Origin: Sunxiuqinia sp965230765
Lineage (GTDB): Bacteria > Bacteroidota > Bacteroidia > Bacteroidales > Prolixibacteraceae
DNA length: 64,000 nt
NCBI GenBank assembly: GCA_965230765.1
Contig: CBDDLR010000001.1
Coordinates: forward strand, 682,001-746,000
Direction: 5' to 3'
The position numbers and the translations under genes are program-made. Shown here in pieces: positions 27,801-35,196 of the stretch; within the stretch, counting starts at the first letter, position 1; each line of letters begins with the position of its first letter. The notes under the pieces were generated by a model, which did not search any database, had not been told where the DNA came from, and worked only from the letters and a program-made list of their open reading frames with translations.

Positions 27801-28227
27801 CACCAGAAGAATCTGTTACCTTGCCCGATACGTTATTAGCTTGCTGTTGTTGCAAGTAATCTTTAGATGAAAGAATAACCACCTGGTTTTCCATGATGCG
27901 GTATTGAACACCTGATCCATCAAACAACTCACCAAGAATTTTAAGGATAGGTGCATTATCCATCGTTAAGCTTACCGAACGTTCAATGTCAACTAAATCA
28001 ACATTGTACAAGAAAGCATAATCACTTTCCTTTTCAATGTGGCTCAACACATCTATGACTTTTGCTCCCTGAAAGTCCAGTGATAATTTTTGTTGCTGAG
28101 CACTACCGCTGCCAGCTATTAACTGAAATGCCGAAAGGATAACAATAAAAACAGATAGTTTCATCGTGATAATAATCTTACGTAATAACCCCCAAGCATG
28201 AGGATCATACAATTCATTTTTTTTCAT
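24844..28227 (-). CDS. SusC/RagA TonB-linked transporter with STN signalling domain
   Basis: This 1127-residue outer-membrane transporter begins with an extended N-terminus (MKKNELYDPHAWGLL) and signal segment, then an STN (secretin/TonB N-terminal) domain at about residues 47-118. A carboxypeptidase-D-like domain (V-S-G-K-V-T-D-S-S-G-A-P-L-P-G) follows at about 132-210, then the TonB box/plug (V-V-A-I-G-Y-G-T-Q-K; G-S-R-G-A-G-G-V-V-I-V-T-T-K) and a beta-barrel ending in Phe (V-G-V-N-V-N-F). The STN domain is the part that contacts FecR anti-sigma proteins, and the matching FecR and ECF sigma genes lie directly upstream. The long start is kept because this N-terminal style is usual for STN-bearing SusCs. 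Confidence 0.96.
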   Translation of the reverse strand: MKKNELYDPHAWGLLRKIIITMKLSVFIVILSAFQLIAGSGSAQQQKLSLDFQGAKVIDVLSHIEKESDYAFLYNVDLVDIERSVSLTMDNAPILKILGELFDGSGVQYRIMENQVVILSSKDYLQQQQANNVSGKVTDSSGAPLPGVSIVIKGTTQGTVSNAEGDFEITEVPSDATLVFSFVGMIAQEIVVAEQTIINVVLLEDAVGIEEVVAIGYGTQKSSNLTYSVAKVKAEALTSRPVARLDNALEGQLAGVTIRQPNGSPGEAPTFTVRGVNSISAGSGPLYVIDGLPVSDQNIIGNLNMAAVESVEVLKDAAAAAIYGSRGAGGVVIVTTKKGEEGKVNISYNGNAGFQVAEKMINMLTGPEQRAMIKDAYEDVHGVGSFVDWNIPANESYDHIGDFFKTGYVQSHEISLSSGSEKSSFFGSVNYFNQDGIVEGTGFERISTRMNASFKLTDQIELGTSLEFGYSDKQESQTHGKGNALNHVLAHAAFVPLDLYRVNTYDPVRAAPYENPLYGLSVEGSRSLDRAQLIDDHRKRGQVLSNTYLKVNVLPGLNFKTSFGLVYVSEDRRKFNPGNRWDAAQVDRFTLSSLNWLSETTLDYKKDFGDHNLSLLVGYTSQKESAEASTIRGRGFPNDLVPTLNAAADYSNVSNNINEWGLVSYLARALYSYDDRYLFTLSVRRDGSSRFGSDNKWGTFSAASFGWNISNEEFFNVEAINKLKIRMSWGQTGNDQIGDYDQFGLLTSTTAVFDGQSVGGFSIVPNQVENPSLRWEKNNSIDVGFDLGLLSNRIQFSVDYYKNTTSDLLLNVPLPTITGFNQGRQNVGEVVNKGFDFELTTKNIQKKDFKWSSSFVLNINDNEVTKMNAPDAVILDGFNYQAANNSITGVGEAIGSFYLYVADGIYNDQAELDAHNVIYVGQTPRVGELKIVDVNGDGIIDENDQTVVGQPMAKYNFGLTNTFTYKNFDLRVLISGSGGNKIFNAAGREPGNANALGRRQNKYAYFNDRWTPDNTDAKYPRVSGGAFAFSDGNARRTTLNLFDGDFWRVKNVTLGYNIDGKVFGNTFNNARVYFSAENLFLKDNYEVGFNPEAFNANDQTTATKGAGVDYASFPNAKTFSVGVNVNF

Positions 28228-28276
28228 AACTTTGTTTTGTTAATTACTTGATTTGATAGTAGTAAACACATTTTGA

Positions 28277-28306
28277 TGGCGGGAAGTGTTGCAGCACTTT
28301 TCGCCA
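28277..28306. other. Strong inverted repeat between fecR and susC
   Basis: TGGCGGGAAGTG (28277-28288) and CACTTTTCGCCA (28295-28306) are separated by six bases. Read as plus-strand RNA it pairs fully with two G-U pairs and is followed by TTTGTTTTTT like a terminator. Read on the minus (coding) strand it has two A-C mismatches and no U tract. It may block antisense transcription or regulate susC. Confidence 0.5.
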
Positions 28307-28354
28307 TTTGTTTTTTACATAGGCTCTCGTTTTTTAATTCATATATTTATTAGT

Positions 28355-29416
28355 TTAGTTTTTTCGCTTTATAGTAACCTTGACATTACCCGCATCATTT
28401 GTTTTATCTTCCTCAATAACATAGTTGATCGGTGCAATCAAGCTTAAATAATTTAGAAGCTGATCAAGCCCTAAATCCTTTATTTTAGCATTATATCTTT
28501 CGTTTACCAATTCTGGATTTTCAATTAAAAAATCACAATCATACCTGTATTTCATTTTCGACAAAATGTATTTAAGGGTTTTTCCCCTGAAAATGTAATA
28601 GCCATTGCGCCAACTGGTGTACTCATCAAGATCGGTTGTTTCAATATTGAGATGTTCAGAATGTTCATTGTATTCAACTAACTGCCCGGGTTTTACAAAA
28701 TGTTCCTTTTTCTTGTGCATAACTGAAACCTTACCGGTTACCAAAGCCAAAGTAATTCGTTCAGGACTGTATGTGTCAAGGTTAAACTCTGTGCCATATA
28801 CTTTAACAGTTGGACCAGGGTTTTTCACATAAAAAGGTGTTGTAGACTTTTTGATTTCAAAATACCCTTCGCCTTGTATCTCAACCTCACGTTTATCATC
28901 CATGAAGCTGGCAGGATATTTCAAAACAGAACCTGAATTTAACCAAACTTTAGAATGGTCCGGCAAATCAACAAGCACCCTTGAACCAGCTAAGGCTTCT
29001 ACGGTATGGTAAAAGCCAGTTTGAGCTTCGGCAATTACCTGCTTTGAGTTTGTCATCTGATGATTTTGGTAGAAAAAATAAAAAGAAAGAATACATAGAG
29101 GCAAGAACAGTATGGCTGCCACAGACTGTATTTTTGAAAAAATTTGTCGTACTTTATGTTGACCTGATCTTCTTTTAAGTTCTGTTTGAACCTGCCCCCA
29201 TCGCTCGTAAATTAAGGATGGCTCAACTTGAGTACCTTTAAATTGAAGAAGCTTTACTGTTCGAATTGCAGTCTTTAGGGGTTCCATTGCCTCTGGATGA
29301 TCTTTTATCCAGTTGATCCAATAATCCCGGTGAAGCTGTTTATCACTTTTCACCCAACTGATAAAACGATTATCTTCAATTAATTCCTGAACAATCTTTT
29401 CGTTTTTATTTTCCAT
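28355..29416 (-). CDS. FecR-family anti-sigma factor
   Basis: This 353-residue inner-membrane protein has a cytosolic N-terminal region of about 95 residues that should bind the cognate ECF sigma factor. One transmembrane helix (about 97-115) is followed by the periplasmic FecR domain with L-P-D-H-S-K-V-W-L-N-S-G-S-V-L-K-Y-P and the typical G-E-G-Y-F-E-I motif. A DUF4974-like C-terminal domain contains I-L-S-K-M-K-Y-R-Y. It relays the ligand-bound state of the STN domain of SusC to the sigma factor. The sigma gene lies 61 bases upstream on the same strand. The signalling mode is established knowledge for FecR systems; the partner choice is inferred from order. Confidence 0.93.
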   Translation of the reverse strand: MENKNEKIVQELIEDNRFISWVKSDKQLHRDYWINWIKDHPEAMEPLKTAIRTVKLLQFKGTQVEPSLIYERWGQVQTELKRRSGQHKVRQIFSKIQSVAAILFLPLCILSFYFFYQNHQMTNSKQVIAEAQTGFYHTVEALAGSRVLVDLPDHSKVWLNSGSVLKYPASFMDDKREVEIQGEGYFEIKKSTTPFYVKNPGPTVKVYGTEFNLDTYSPERITLALVTGKVSVMHKKKEHFVKPGQLVEYNEHSEHLNIETTDLDEYTSWRNGYYIFRGKTLKYILSKMKYRYDCDFLIENPELVNERYNAKIKDLGLDQLLNYLSLIAPINYVIEEDKTNDAGNVKVTIKRKN

Positions 29417-29477
29417 TTACTCTAGGCGTTTATAACCATAGAGCTAATCTTAAATAAATATACTCAGTTAGAATGGA

Positions 29478-30104
29478 TTATTTTTTAAGGTTGGAAAAGA
29501 CTGAAAGCAAAAATAGTTCTAAGTTACCCCATTCAGTAATTGATTCAGCCAGAATAAGCTTGCGTAACTTACTTAGTGCCCTAAAAAGAAGATTCCTGGC
29601 TGATTGAATATTCATGTTAAGTACATTCGCAATTTCACTTAAAGGAAGCTCATGGTAAAAACGTAAAAAAACCACTTCCCGTTGCCTAGGTGTAAGTTGA
29701 CTGAAGCAATGATTCAATTGCCTTGAAAAGGTCTTTGCTTGTTCCTGATGAACCATAAAATCTTCAGGAGAAAAAGCAAACTCTTTTTCTAAACCAGTGG
29801 AATCTGTGAAGATTAAAAATTGCCTCTTCGGATTTTTCAACAATTTTCGGCGTAGTGAACTTAACAGATATGCTTTAATATTTTCAACTTCACCTAATTT
29901 TGCCCCTCGCTCACCAATGACCACAAACAAATCCTGGATTGCATCTTTTACTTTCTCCTCATCAGGAATAATCTTTATCCCGTAATAATAAAGCTCATTG
30001 TAATAATTGTGAAATACTTTCCCAAGTGCTTCCTGGTCTCCTTTTTTGATTCTCCACCAAACATCAGAATGATCTGAAGATTTATCTTGCTCCAAGGATT
30101 TCAT
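29478..30104 (-). CDS. ECF-type RNA polymerase sigma factor
   Basis: This 208-residue protein has region 2 (about residues 20-90: L-G-K-V-F-H-N-Y-Y-N-E-L-Y-Y-Y-G and D-A-I-Q-D-L-F-V) and region 4 (about 135-190: L-T-P-R-Q-R-E-V-V-F-L-R-F-Y-H-E-L-P-L-S-E-I-A). The region 4 helix-turn-helix is followed by S-A-R-N-L-L-F-R-A-L-S-K-L-R. It matches the sigma-70 family that in Bacteroidota pairs with FecR to drive susCD operons. It starts 83 bases after trpA on the same strand, with an inverted repeat (30111-30139) directly upstream that could be a promoter operator or a weak trp terminator. Confidence 0.95.
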   Translation of the reverse strand: MKSLEQDKSSDHSDVWWRIKKGDQEALGKVFHNYYNELYYYGIKIIPDEEKVKDAIQDLFVVIGERGAKLGEVENIKAYLLSSLRRKLLKNPKRQFLIFTDSTGLEKEFAFSPEDFMVHQEQAKTFSRQLNHCFSQLTPRQREVVFLRFYHELPLSEIANVLNMNIQSARNLLFRALSKLRKLILAESITEWGNLELFLLSVFSNLKK

Positions 30105-30110
30105 TGCAGT

Positions 30111-30139
30111 AAAGATATGGATAATTCCACAATATCTTT
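30111..30139. repeat. Inverted repeat directly upstream of the sigma-factor gene
   Basis: AAAGATATGGA (30111-30121), loop TAAT, then TCCA (30126-30129), a CAA bulge and TATCTTT (30133-30139). It lies seven bases before the sigma start codon. No U tract follows on either strand. Confidence 0.5.
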
Positions 30140-30187
30140 ATCTGTCAATTAATTGATCCTATCCCAACGCCAACGGGGAAAGGGGTT

Positions 30188-30970
30188 TTAAGCCTCTTTA
30201 AATATTACTTGTGTAAAACCTAAAATTTTATCATGCAATGGCTTTTCCTGTTCCAAAGCCTTCACAAATGCACTGCCAATAATGGCCCCATGTGCATAAG
30301 CGCACGCATTTTGAAAAGTCTCGGCGTTGGAAATCCCAAATCCAATTAAGCGCGGATTTTTCAAATTCATCTTCTGTACCCGCTCAAAATAATCAATATG
30401 GAAATCACCCACACTATTTTTAATGCCTGTAGTGGAAGAACTTGACACCATATAAATAAATCCACTTGAAACATCATCAATTTCCATGATCCTACTCTCT
30501 GAAGTTTGAGGTGTAATCAGCAGGATATTGTGCAATCCATATTTTTCAAAAACCTCTTTATATTCTTCCTGGTAGACAGACAATGGCATGTCAGGCAAAA
30601 TCAATCCATCAATTCCAGTTTCCTGGCATTTTTGGCAAAAAGCTTCAACACCGAATTGAATGACTGGGTTCAAATAGCCCATCAATATCAATGGGATGGA
30701 AACCTTTTCCCGGATACCTTTCAACTGATCAAAAAGCTTCTTAATGCTCATACCGTTTTCAAGTGCAATGTTGCTGCTTTTTTGAATGATAGGCCCATCG
30801 GCAACAGGATCGGAGAATGGCATGCCTATTTCAATTAGTTCCACGCCATTTTTTGCTAACTCGGTTATTACTGGGACAGTGTCTTCAAGCTCGGGGTAAC
30901 CAGCTGTAAAGTAAACCGATAAAATGTTTTCCTTTTTATGTTGAAATAATTGGTTGATTCTGTTTTGCAT
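30188..30970 (-). CDS. trpA: Tryptophan synthase alpha subunit
   Basis: This 260-residue TIM-barrel enzyme cleaves indole-3-glycerol phosphate to indole and glyceraldehyde-3-phosphate, handing indole to TrpB through the alpha2beta2 complex. Family segments are Y-F-T-A-G-Y-P near residue 19, E-I-G-M-P-F-S-D-P-V-A-D-G-P near residue 46 (catalytic Glu and Asp), and G-F-G-I-S-N-A near residue 210. The ATG at 30970 is used; the frame extends upstream into trpB without a conserved sequence. It is the last gene of the trp operon, 10 bases after trpB. Confidence 0.97.
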   Translation of the reverse strand: MQNRINQLFQHKKENILSVYFTAGYPELEDTVPVITELAKNGVELIEIGMPFSDPVADGPIIQKSSNIALENGMSIKKLFDQLKGIREKVSIPLILMGYLNPVIQFGVEAFCQKCQETGIDGLILPDMPLSVYQEEYKEVFEKYGLHNILLITPQTSESRIMEIDDVSSGFIYMVSSSSTTGIKNSVGDFHIDYFERVQKMNLKNPRLIGFGISNAETFQNACAYAHGAIIGSAFVKALEQEKPLHDKILGFTQVIFKEA

Positions 30971-30980
30971 GATTATTAGT

Positions 30981-32162
30981 TTAATATCCGAAATGATCCA
31001 AGTAAGTTTCCATGTCCTTATCACCTCTACCTGATAGATTTACAACTGTCACTTCTTCAGGTTTCATGTCTATCTTTTTAAGGGCAGCAAGGGCATGAGC
31101 AGACTCCAGTGCTGGGATAATTCCTTCCAACTGGGTGAGTTCAAGTGCAGCATCCAGTACCTCTGCATCAGTTGCCCACAGGTATTTAGCCCGTTTAGTG
31201 GCAAACAAGTGAGCATGCATCGGCCCAATTCCAGGGTAATCTAATCCCGCAGAAATAGAATAAGGTTCTACGATTTGTCCATCTTCAGTTTGCATGACAT
31301 AGGATTTTGCGCTGTGAAGAACACCAGGATTCCCAAGAGTTAATGTAGCTGCACTTTCATCCGTATCAACACCTTTTCCTGCTGCCTCAACACCAATCAG
31401 CTCCACACTCCCCTGCTCCAGAAAATGATAAAAAGCCCCGGCAGCATTGCTTCCTCCTCCAACACAGGCAATCACCCGGTCTGGAAGTTCGCGGCCAATA
31501 TGTTCGTCCAACTGCATTTTAATTTCCTCACTGATAACTGATTGAAAGCGGGCAACCATATCCGGATATGGATGGGGACCAACTACCGAACCAATAATGT
31601 AGTGCGTATCCACCGGGTTGTTGATCCAGTCACGCATGGCCTCGTTAGTTGCATCTTTCAACGTTTGATTTCCTGAAACTGCTGGGATGACCTCAGCACC
31701 AAGCATGCGCATTTTCTTCACATTTGGTGCCTGGCGTTTCACATCCAACGCACCCATATAAACGATGCATTCTACGCCCATTAACGCACAGACTGTTGCT
31801 GTTGCCAAACCATGTTGCCCAGCTCCAGTTTCAGCAATAATACGCTTTTTGCCCAGTGCCTTTGCAAGCAGGATCTGCCCAATTGTGTTGTTGATCTTGT
31901 GAGATCCAGTGTGGTTCAAATCTTCTCGTTTCAGATACAAGTTGGTTTGGTATTTCTCTGAAAGCCTTTTTGCAAAATATAAAGGAGAAGGCCTTCCAAC
32001 ATAGTGCTTCAGCAAATGAATGAAATCTTGTTTGAAGTTATAAGACCCTATAATTTCCATATATTTTTGCTGCAATTCTTCAATATTGGGATGCATCATT
32101 TCCGGGATAAATGCTCCTCCAAATTCCCCGTAATACCCTTTTTTATTTACTTGATAGTCCAT
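30981..32162 (-). CDS. trpB: Tryptophan synthase beta subunit
   Basis: This 393-residue PLP enzyme condenses indole with serine to make tryptophan. The PLP lysine lies in H-T-G-S-H-K-I-N-N near residue 86. It also shows A-E-T-G-A-G-Q-H-G, the phosphate-binding glycine stretch C-V-G-G-G-S-N-A near residue 229, and L-S-G-R-G-D-K-D at the C-terminus. Length and motifs are those of the standard TrpB1 type. It lies between trpF and trpA in the operon. Confidence 0.98.
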   Translation of the reverse strand: MDYQVNKKGYYGEFGGAFIPEMMHPNIEELQQKYMEIIGSYNFKQDFIHLLKHYVGRPSPLYFAKRLSEKYQTNLYLKREDLNHTGSHKINNTIGQILLAKALGKKRIIAETGAGQHGLATATVCALMGVECIVYMGALDVKRQAPNVKKMRMLGAEVIPAVSGNQTLKDATNEAMRDWINNPVDTHYIIGSVVGPHPYPDMVARFQSVISEEIKMQLDEHIGRELPDRVIACVGGGSNAAGAFYHFLEQGSVELIGVEAAGKGVDTDESAATLTLGNPGVLHSAKSYVMQTEDGQIVEPYSISAGLDYPGIGPMHAHLFATKRAKYLWATDAEVLDAALELTQLEGIIPALESAHALAALKKIDMKPEEVTVVNLSGRGDKDMETYLDHFGY

Positions 32163-32182
32163 ATTTTTCTTGATACTGGTTA

Positions 32183-32836
32183 CTAGATTTTAGATTCTTG
32201 ATAATTTCTCATTTCTTGCACAAAGCTTTTAACTTTTGCAACATCTTTCATAGCTGGTTCTATTTCAAAACCACTGTTTAAATCTATTCCGTAAAGAGCA
32301 GAATGCTTAAATTCTTTAATTGAATTCAGGTCATCAGGTGCTATTCCACCGCTTAAAAAGAATGGAACGTCCAGCTCATATTCACTCAATATTCCCCAAT
32401 CAAATTTTTGACCAGTTCCACCGGGCAGTTTCCCTTTTGTATCGAAAAGGAAATAATCAACCACATTGGTGTACGGTTTGACAGTTTCAAAATCAAAACT
32501 ATCATCAACTGAAAACGCTTTGAAAACAATTATTCCAGCTTGTTGAACCTGCTTACAATATTCTGGTGCTTCCTGTCCATGCAATTGAGCAATTTCCAAA
32601 CCAAACGTTTTACATGTATCTATTACATTTTCCTGATTTTCATTAACAAAAACACCTGCTTTTAATATTGAATTTGGTATCTGATCAAACGTTGCAAGTG
32701 CTGGATTTTCACCGACATATCGCTTTGACTTTGGATAAAAAATAAAGCCTAAAAAATCTGGTGCTGTTTCCACAATCCCGGTAATATTTTCAGGATCGCG
32801 CATGCCACAAACTTTTATTTTTAGATTGCTAGTCAT
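32183..32836 (-). CDS. trpF: Phosphoribosylanthranilate isomerase
   Basis: This 217-residue TIM-barrel enzyme catalyses the Amadori rearrangement of phosphoribosylanthranilate to CdRP. Visible motifs are K-V-C-G-M-R-D near residue 7 (catalytic Cys), F-Y-x-K-S-K-R-Y near residue 33, Q-L-H-G near residue 88, D-T-K-G-K-L-P-G-G-T-G near residue 132 (catalytic Asp) and L-S-G-G-I near residue 158. It overlaps the end of trpC by four bases, so translation is probably coupled. Unlike in enteric bacteria, it is a separate gene, not fused to trpC. Confidence 0.97.
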   Translation of the reverse strand: MTSNLKIKVCGMRDPENITGIVETAPDFLGFIFYPKSKRYVGENPALATFDQIPNSILKAGVFVNENQENVIDTCKTFGLEIAQLHGQEAPEYCKQVQQAGIIVFKAFSVDDSFDFETVKPYTNVVDYFLFDTKGKLPGGTGQKFDWGILSEYELDVPFFLSGGIAPDDLNSIKEFKHSALYGIDLNSGFEIEPAMKDVAKVKSFVQEMRNYQESKI

Positions 32837-33615
32837 AGCTGATTAATAAATTCTTTACAGGCTTGCCCGGGGTTTTCTTCCTTCATGAAATTTTCTCCCA
32901 TCAGAAAACCTTTGAACCCAAATTCTTTCAAATAATTTATATTTTCAATAGTAGAAATTCCGCTTTCTGAAATTTTCACAAAGTTATCTGGCAACACCTT
33001 ACTCAACTTTACCGAAGTTTCAATATCAACTTCAAATGTCTTCAGGTTTCGGTTATTTACGCCTACCAAATCAACCATGGGATTAAGCTTTTCGATTTCT
33101 TCTTCTGAATGCACCTCAACCAACACCTCCATGCCAAGAGATTTTGCAACTTCAGTTAAGTTTTGCATTTCTACTTTTGACAAGCTTGCTGCAATCAATA
33201 AAATCAAATCGGCACCGTGTGCTTTCGCTTCGTAAACCTGGTATTCATCCAGCATAAAATCTTTACGGAGAATGGGCGTTTGGGGATTCGCAAAACGTGC
33301 TTTAGCCAGATTTTCAAATGATCCGCCAAAATAATCACTGTCAGTTAAAACCGATAATCCTGAAGCTCCTGCGGCTGAGTAAGCACTTGTTACCTCTACC
33401 ACCTCGGCCTGATCGTTGATGATTCCTTTTGAAGGTGAACTGGTTTTAAATTCAGCAATAATACCATTTGAGCCTTCTTCCGTTAATGCAGCCTTCAGTG
33501 AGTTACATTCGCGTTTAAAAAAAGGTGACATTTTTAAATCTTCAATGCTAATCTTCTGCTTAGCTTCTTCAATTTCTTTACGCTTATTCTGATTTATTTC
33601 GTCGAGTATCGTCAT
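32833..33615 (-). CDS. trpC: Indole-3-glycerol-phosphate synthase
   Basis: This 260-residue TIM-barrel enzyme decarboxylates and closes CdRP to indole-3-glycerol phosphate. Motifs are I-A-E-F-K-T-S-S-P-S-K-G near residue 53, L-R-K-D-F-M-L-D-E-Y-Q near residue 114, G-V-N-N-R-N-L-K-T-F near residue 182 and I-S-E-S-G-I near residue 214. The gene is three bases from trpD and overlaps trpF by four. Confidence 0.97.
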   Translation of the reverse strand: MTILDEINQNKRKEIEEAKQKISIEDLKMSPFFKRECNSLKAALTEEGSNGIIAEFKTSSPSKGIINDQAEVVEVTSAYSAAGASGLSVLTDSDYFGGSFENLAKARFANPQTPILRKDFMLDEYQVYEAKAHGADLILLIAASLSKVEMQNLTEVAKSLGMEVLVEVHSEEEIEKLNPMVDLVGVNNRNLKTFEVDIETSVKLSKVLPDNFVKISESGISTIENINYLKEFGFKGFLMGENFMKEENPGQACKEFINQL

Positions 33616-33618
33616 TTT

Positions 33619-34608
33619 TTAACCAATAAATTTTTTAAATGATTTCAATGCGTTTCCACTTTTCAATGAGTCAGTTGCCAGCTCAACACATTTACCCAAT
33701 TCCTTTTCCGGATAAACTGTTTTTATAGCCAAAGCTGCGTTGGACAATACTGCTTCATTTTGTGCTGTAGCTCCACTGCCATTTAAAATATCCGAAAATA
33801 TCTTCGCAGCTTCTTTAATGGTTTCTCCACCAAAAAGTTCTTCTTCTGAAACGCTTTCAAAGCCAAAGTCTGCAATTTTTAGTTTACCCCTCCCTTTATT
33901 GGAAATATAATTTACATCAGAAGTAAGTGAAACCTCATCAAAACCATCGTCGCTATGAATGATGGTATAATTGCTATCTGTTTCCTTATAAACACCATGA
34001 AACAGCTCCATTACTTCGGTACTGTAAACCCCAACCAACTGATTTTGTGGCCGTGAAGGATTGACCATTGGCCCCAACATATTAAAAAAAGTTTTCATTC
34101 TTAACGCCTTTCTTACAGGAGCAACATATTTCATGGCCGGGTGAAATAACGGAGCATGCAGATAACAAATGTTTGAGTTTTCCAAGTCCTTTTTCAATTT
34201 CGAAGAATCGTTGCTGAAAGTGTACCCAAAATGCTCCAGTACATTGGATGATCCACAAGGCGAAGAAACACCATAATTGCCATGTTTAACCACTTTGATT
34301 CCTGCACCAGCCACCACAAACGCTGCAAGTGTTGAAATATTGAAGGTGTTTTTCCCATCACCTCCAGTTCCGCAAACATCCACTGTGTTGAATTCAGAAA
34401 AATCAACCGGGGCACAGAGATCAAGCAAAGCTTCCCTAAAGCCTCCCAGCTCCTCTGGTTGAATTGGCCTCATTATGAAAGCCATCAAGAAAGCTGCAAT
34501 TTCAGCTTCAGAGAATTTTCCGGTTCCGATACCTGTAAGTGTTTCATAAGCCTGCTCTTTGCTTAGCTCATTTTTATCTGCCAGATAAGTTAGAATTTCT
34601 TTCATCAT
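33619..34608 (-). CDS. trpD: Anthranilate phosphoribosyltransferase
   Basis: This 329-residue enzyme transfers phosphoribose from PRPP to anthranilate. The PRPP-binding glycine loop D-V-C-G-T-G-G-D-G-K-N-T-F-N-I-S-T is at about residue 76, followed by K-H-G-N-Y-G-V-S-S-P-C-G-S-S-N, N-M-L-G-P-M-V-N-P and H-S-D-D-G-F-D-E-V. MMKEIL at the start offers two ATGs; the first is listed. It is separate from trpG, seven bases downstream of it. Confidence 0.97.
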   Translation of the reverse strand: MMKEILTYLADKNELSKEQAYETLTGIGTGKFSEAEIAAFLMAFIMRPIQPEELGGFREALLDLCAPVDFSEFNTVDVCGTGGDGKNTFNISTLAAFVVAGAGIKVVKHGNYGVSSPCGSSNVLEHFGYTFSNDSSKLKKDLENSNICYLHAPLFHPAMKYVAPVRKALRMKTFFNMLGPMVNPSRPQNQLVGVYSTEVMELFHGVYKETDSNYTIIHSDDGFDEVSLTSDVNYISNKGRGKLKIADFGFESVSEEELFGGETIKEAAKIFSDILNGSGATAQNEAVLSNAALAIKTVYPEKELGKCVELATDSLKSGNALKSFKKFIG

Positions 34609-34615
34609 TGAAATT

Positions 34616-35185
34616 TTAATTGTTCAACCAATTTTCGATGATTTTTTCTCCTAACGGAGTCAGTACAGATTCGGGGTGAAACTGCACACCATGAACATCA
34701 TATTCAAAATGTTTCATCGACATGATCATTCCTTCTGCATCCTCACAAGTAATGTTCAAACATTCTGGAAAACCATCCTTATCAACTATCCAGGAATGAT
34801 ACCTCCCGGCATCGAATTCCTGTGGCATACTATCATATAATGAATTGTCTTCTGCAATACGTTTAACAGGGGTAGAAATACCATGCAACACACGATTCAT
34901 ATTGGTTAATTTGGCACCAAACACTTCACCAATAGCCTGATGCCCTAAACATACTCCCAGCATGCTTTTCTTTGGTGCATATTTCTTAATTATATCCAGT
35001 AACAAACCAGCTTTTTCAGGTATTCCTGGCCCTGGAGAAAGCACAATTTTATCGTATTTCTCCAAATCACTTACTTCCAACTCATCATTCCGGATCACAT
35101 CAACAGGCTCACCTGAAATCTTTTTAATGGCATGGACCAGATTGTAGGTAAATGAATCGTAATTATCAACAACAACTATCTTCAT
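34616..35185 (-). CDS. trpG: Anthranilate synthase component II (glutamine amidotransferase)
   Basis: This 189-residue class I glutaminase supplies ammonia to TrpE. The nucleophile Cys is in G-V-C-L-G-H-Q-A near residue 79, the oxyanion region is L-S-P-G-P-G-I-P near residue 50, and the His-Glu of the triad is in V-Q-F-H-P-E-S near residue 171. Length matches stand-alone TrpG/PabA. Its place between trpE and trpD argues for the tryptophan role. The start is 11 bases after the trpE stop. Confidence 0.97.
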   Translation of the reverse strand: MKIVVVDNYDSFTYNLVHAIKKISGEPVDVIRNDELEVSDLEKYDKIVLSPGPGIPEKAGLLLDIIKKYAPKKSMLGVCLGHQAIGEVFGAKLTNMNRVLHGISTPVKRIAEDNSLYDSMPQEFDAGRYHSWIVDKDGFPECLNITCEDAEGMIMSMKHFEYDVHGVQFHPESVLTPLGEKIIENWLNN

Positions 35186-35196
35186 GATGATATCTT

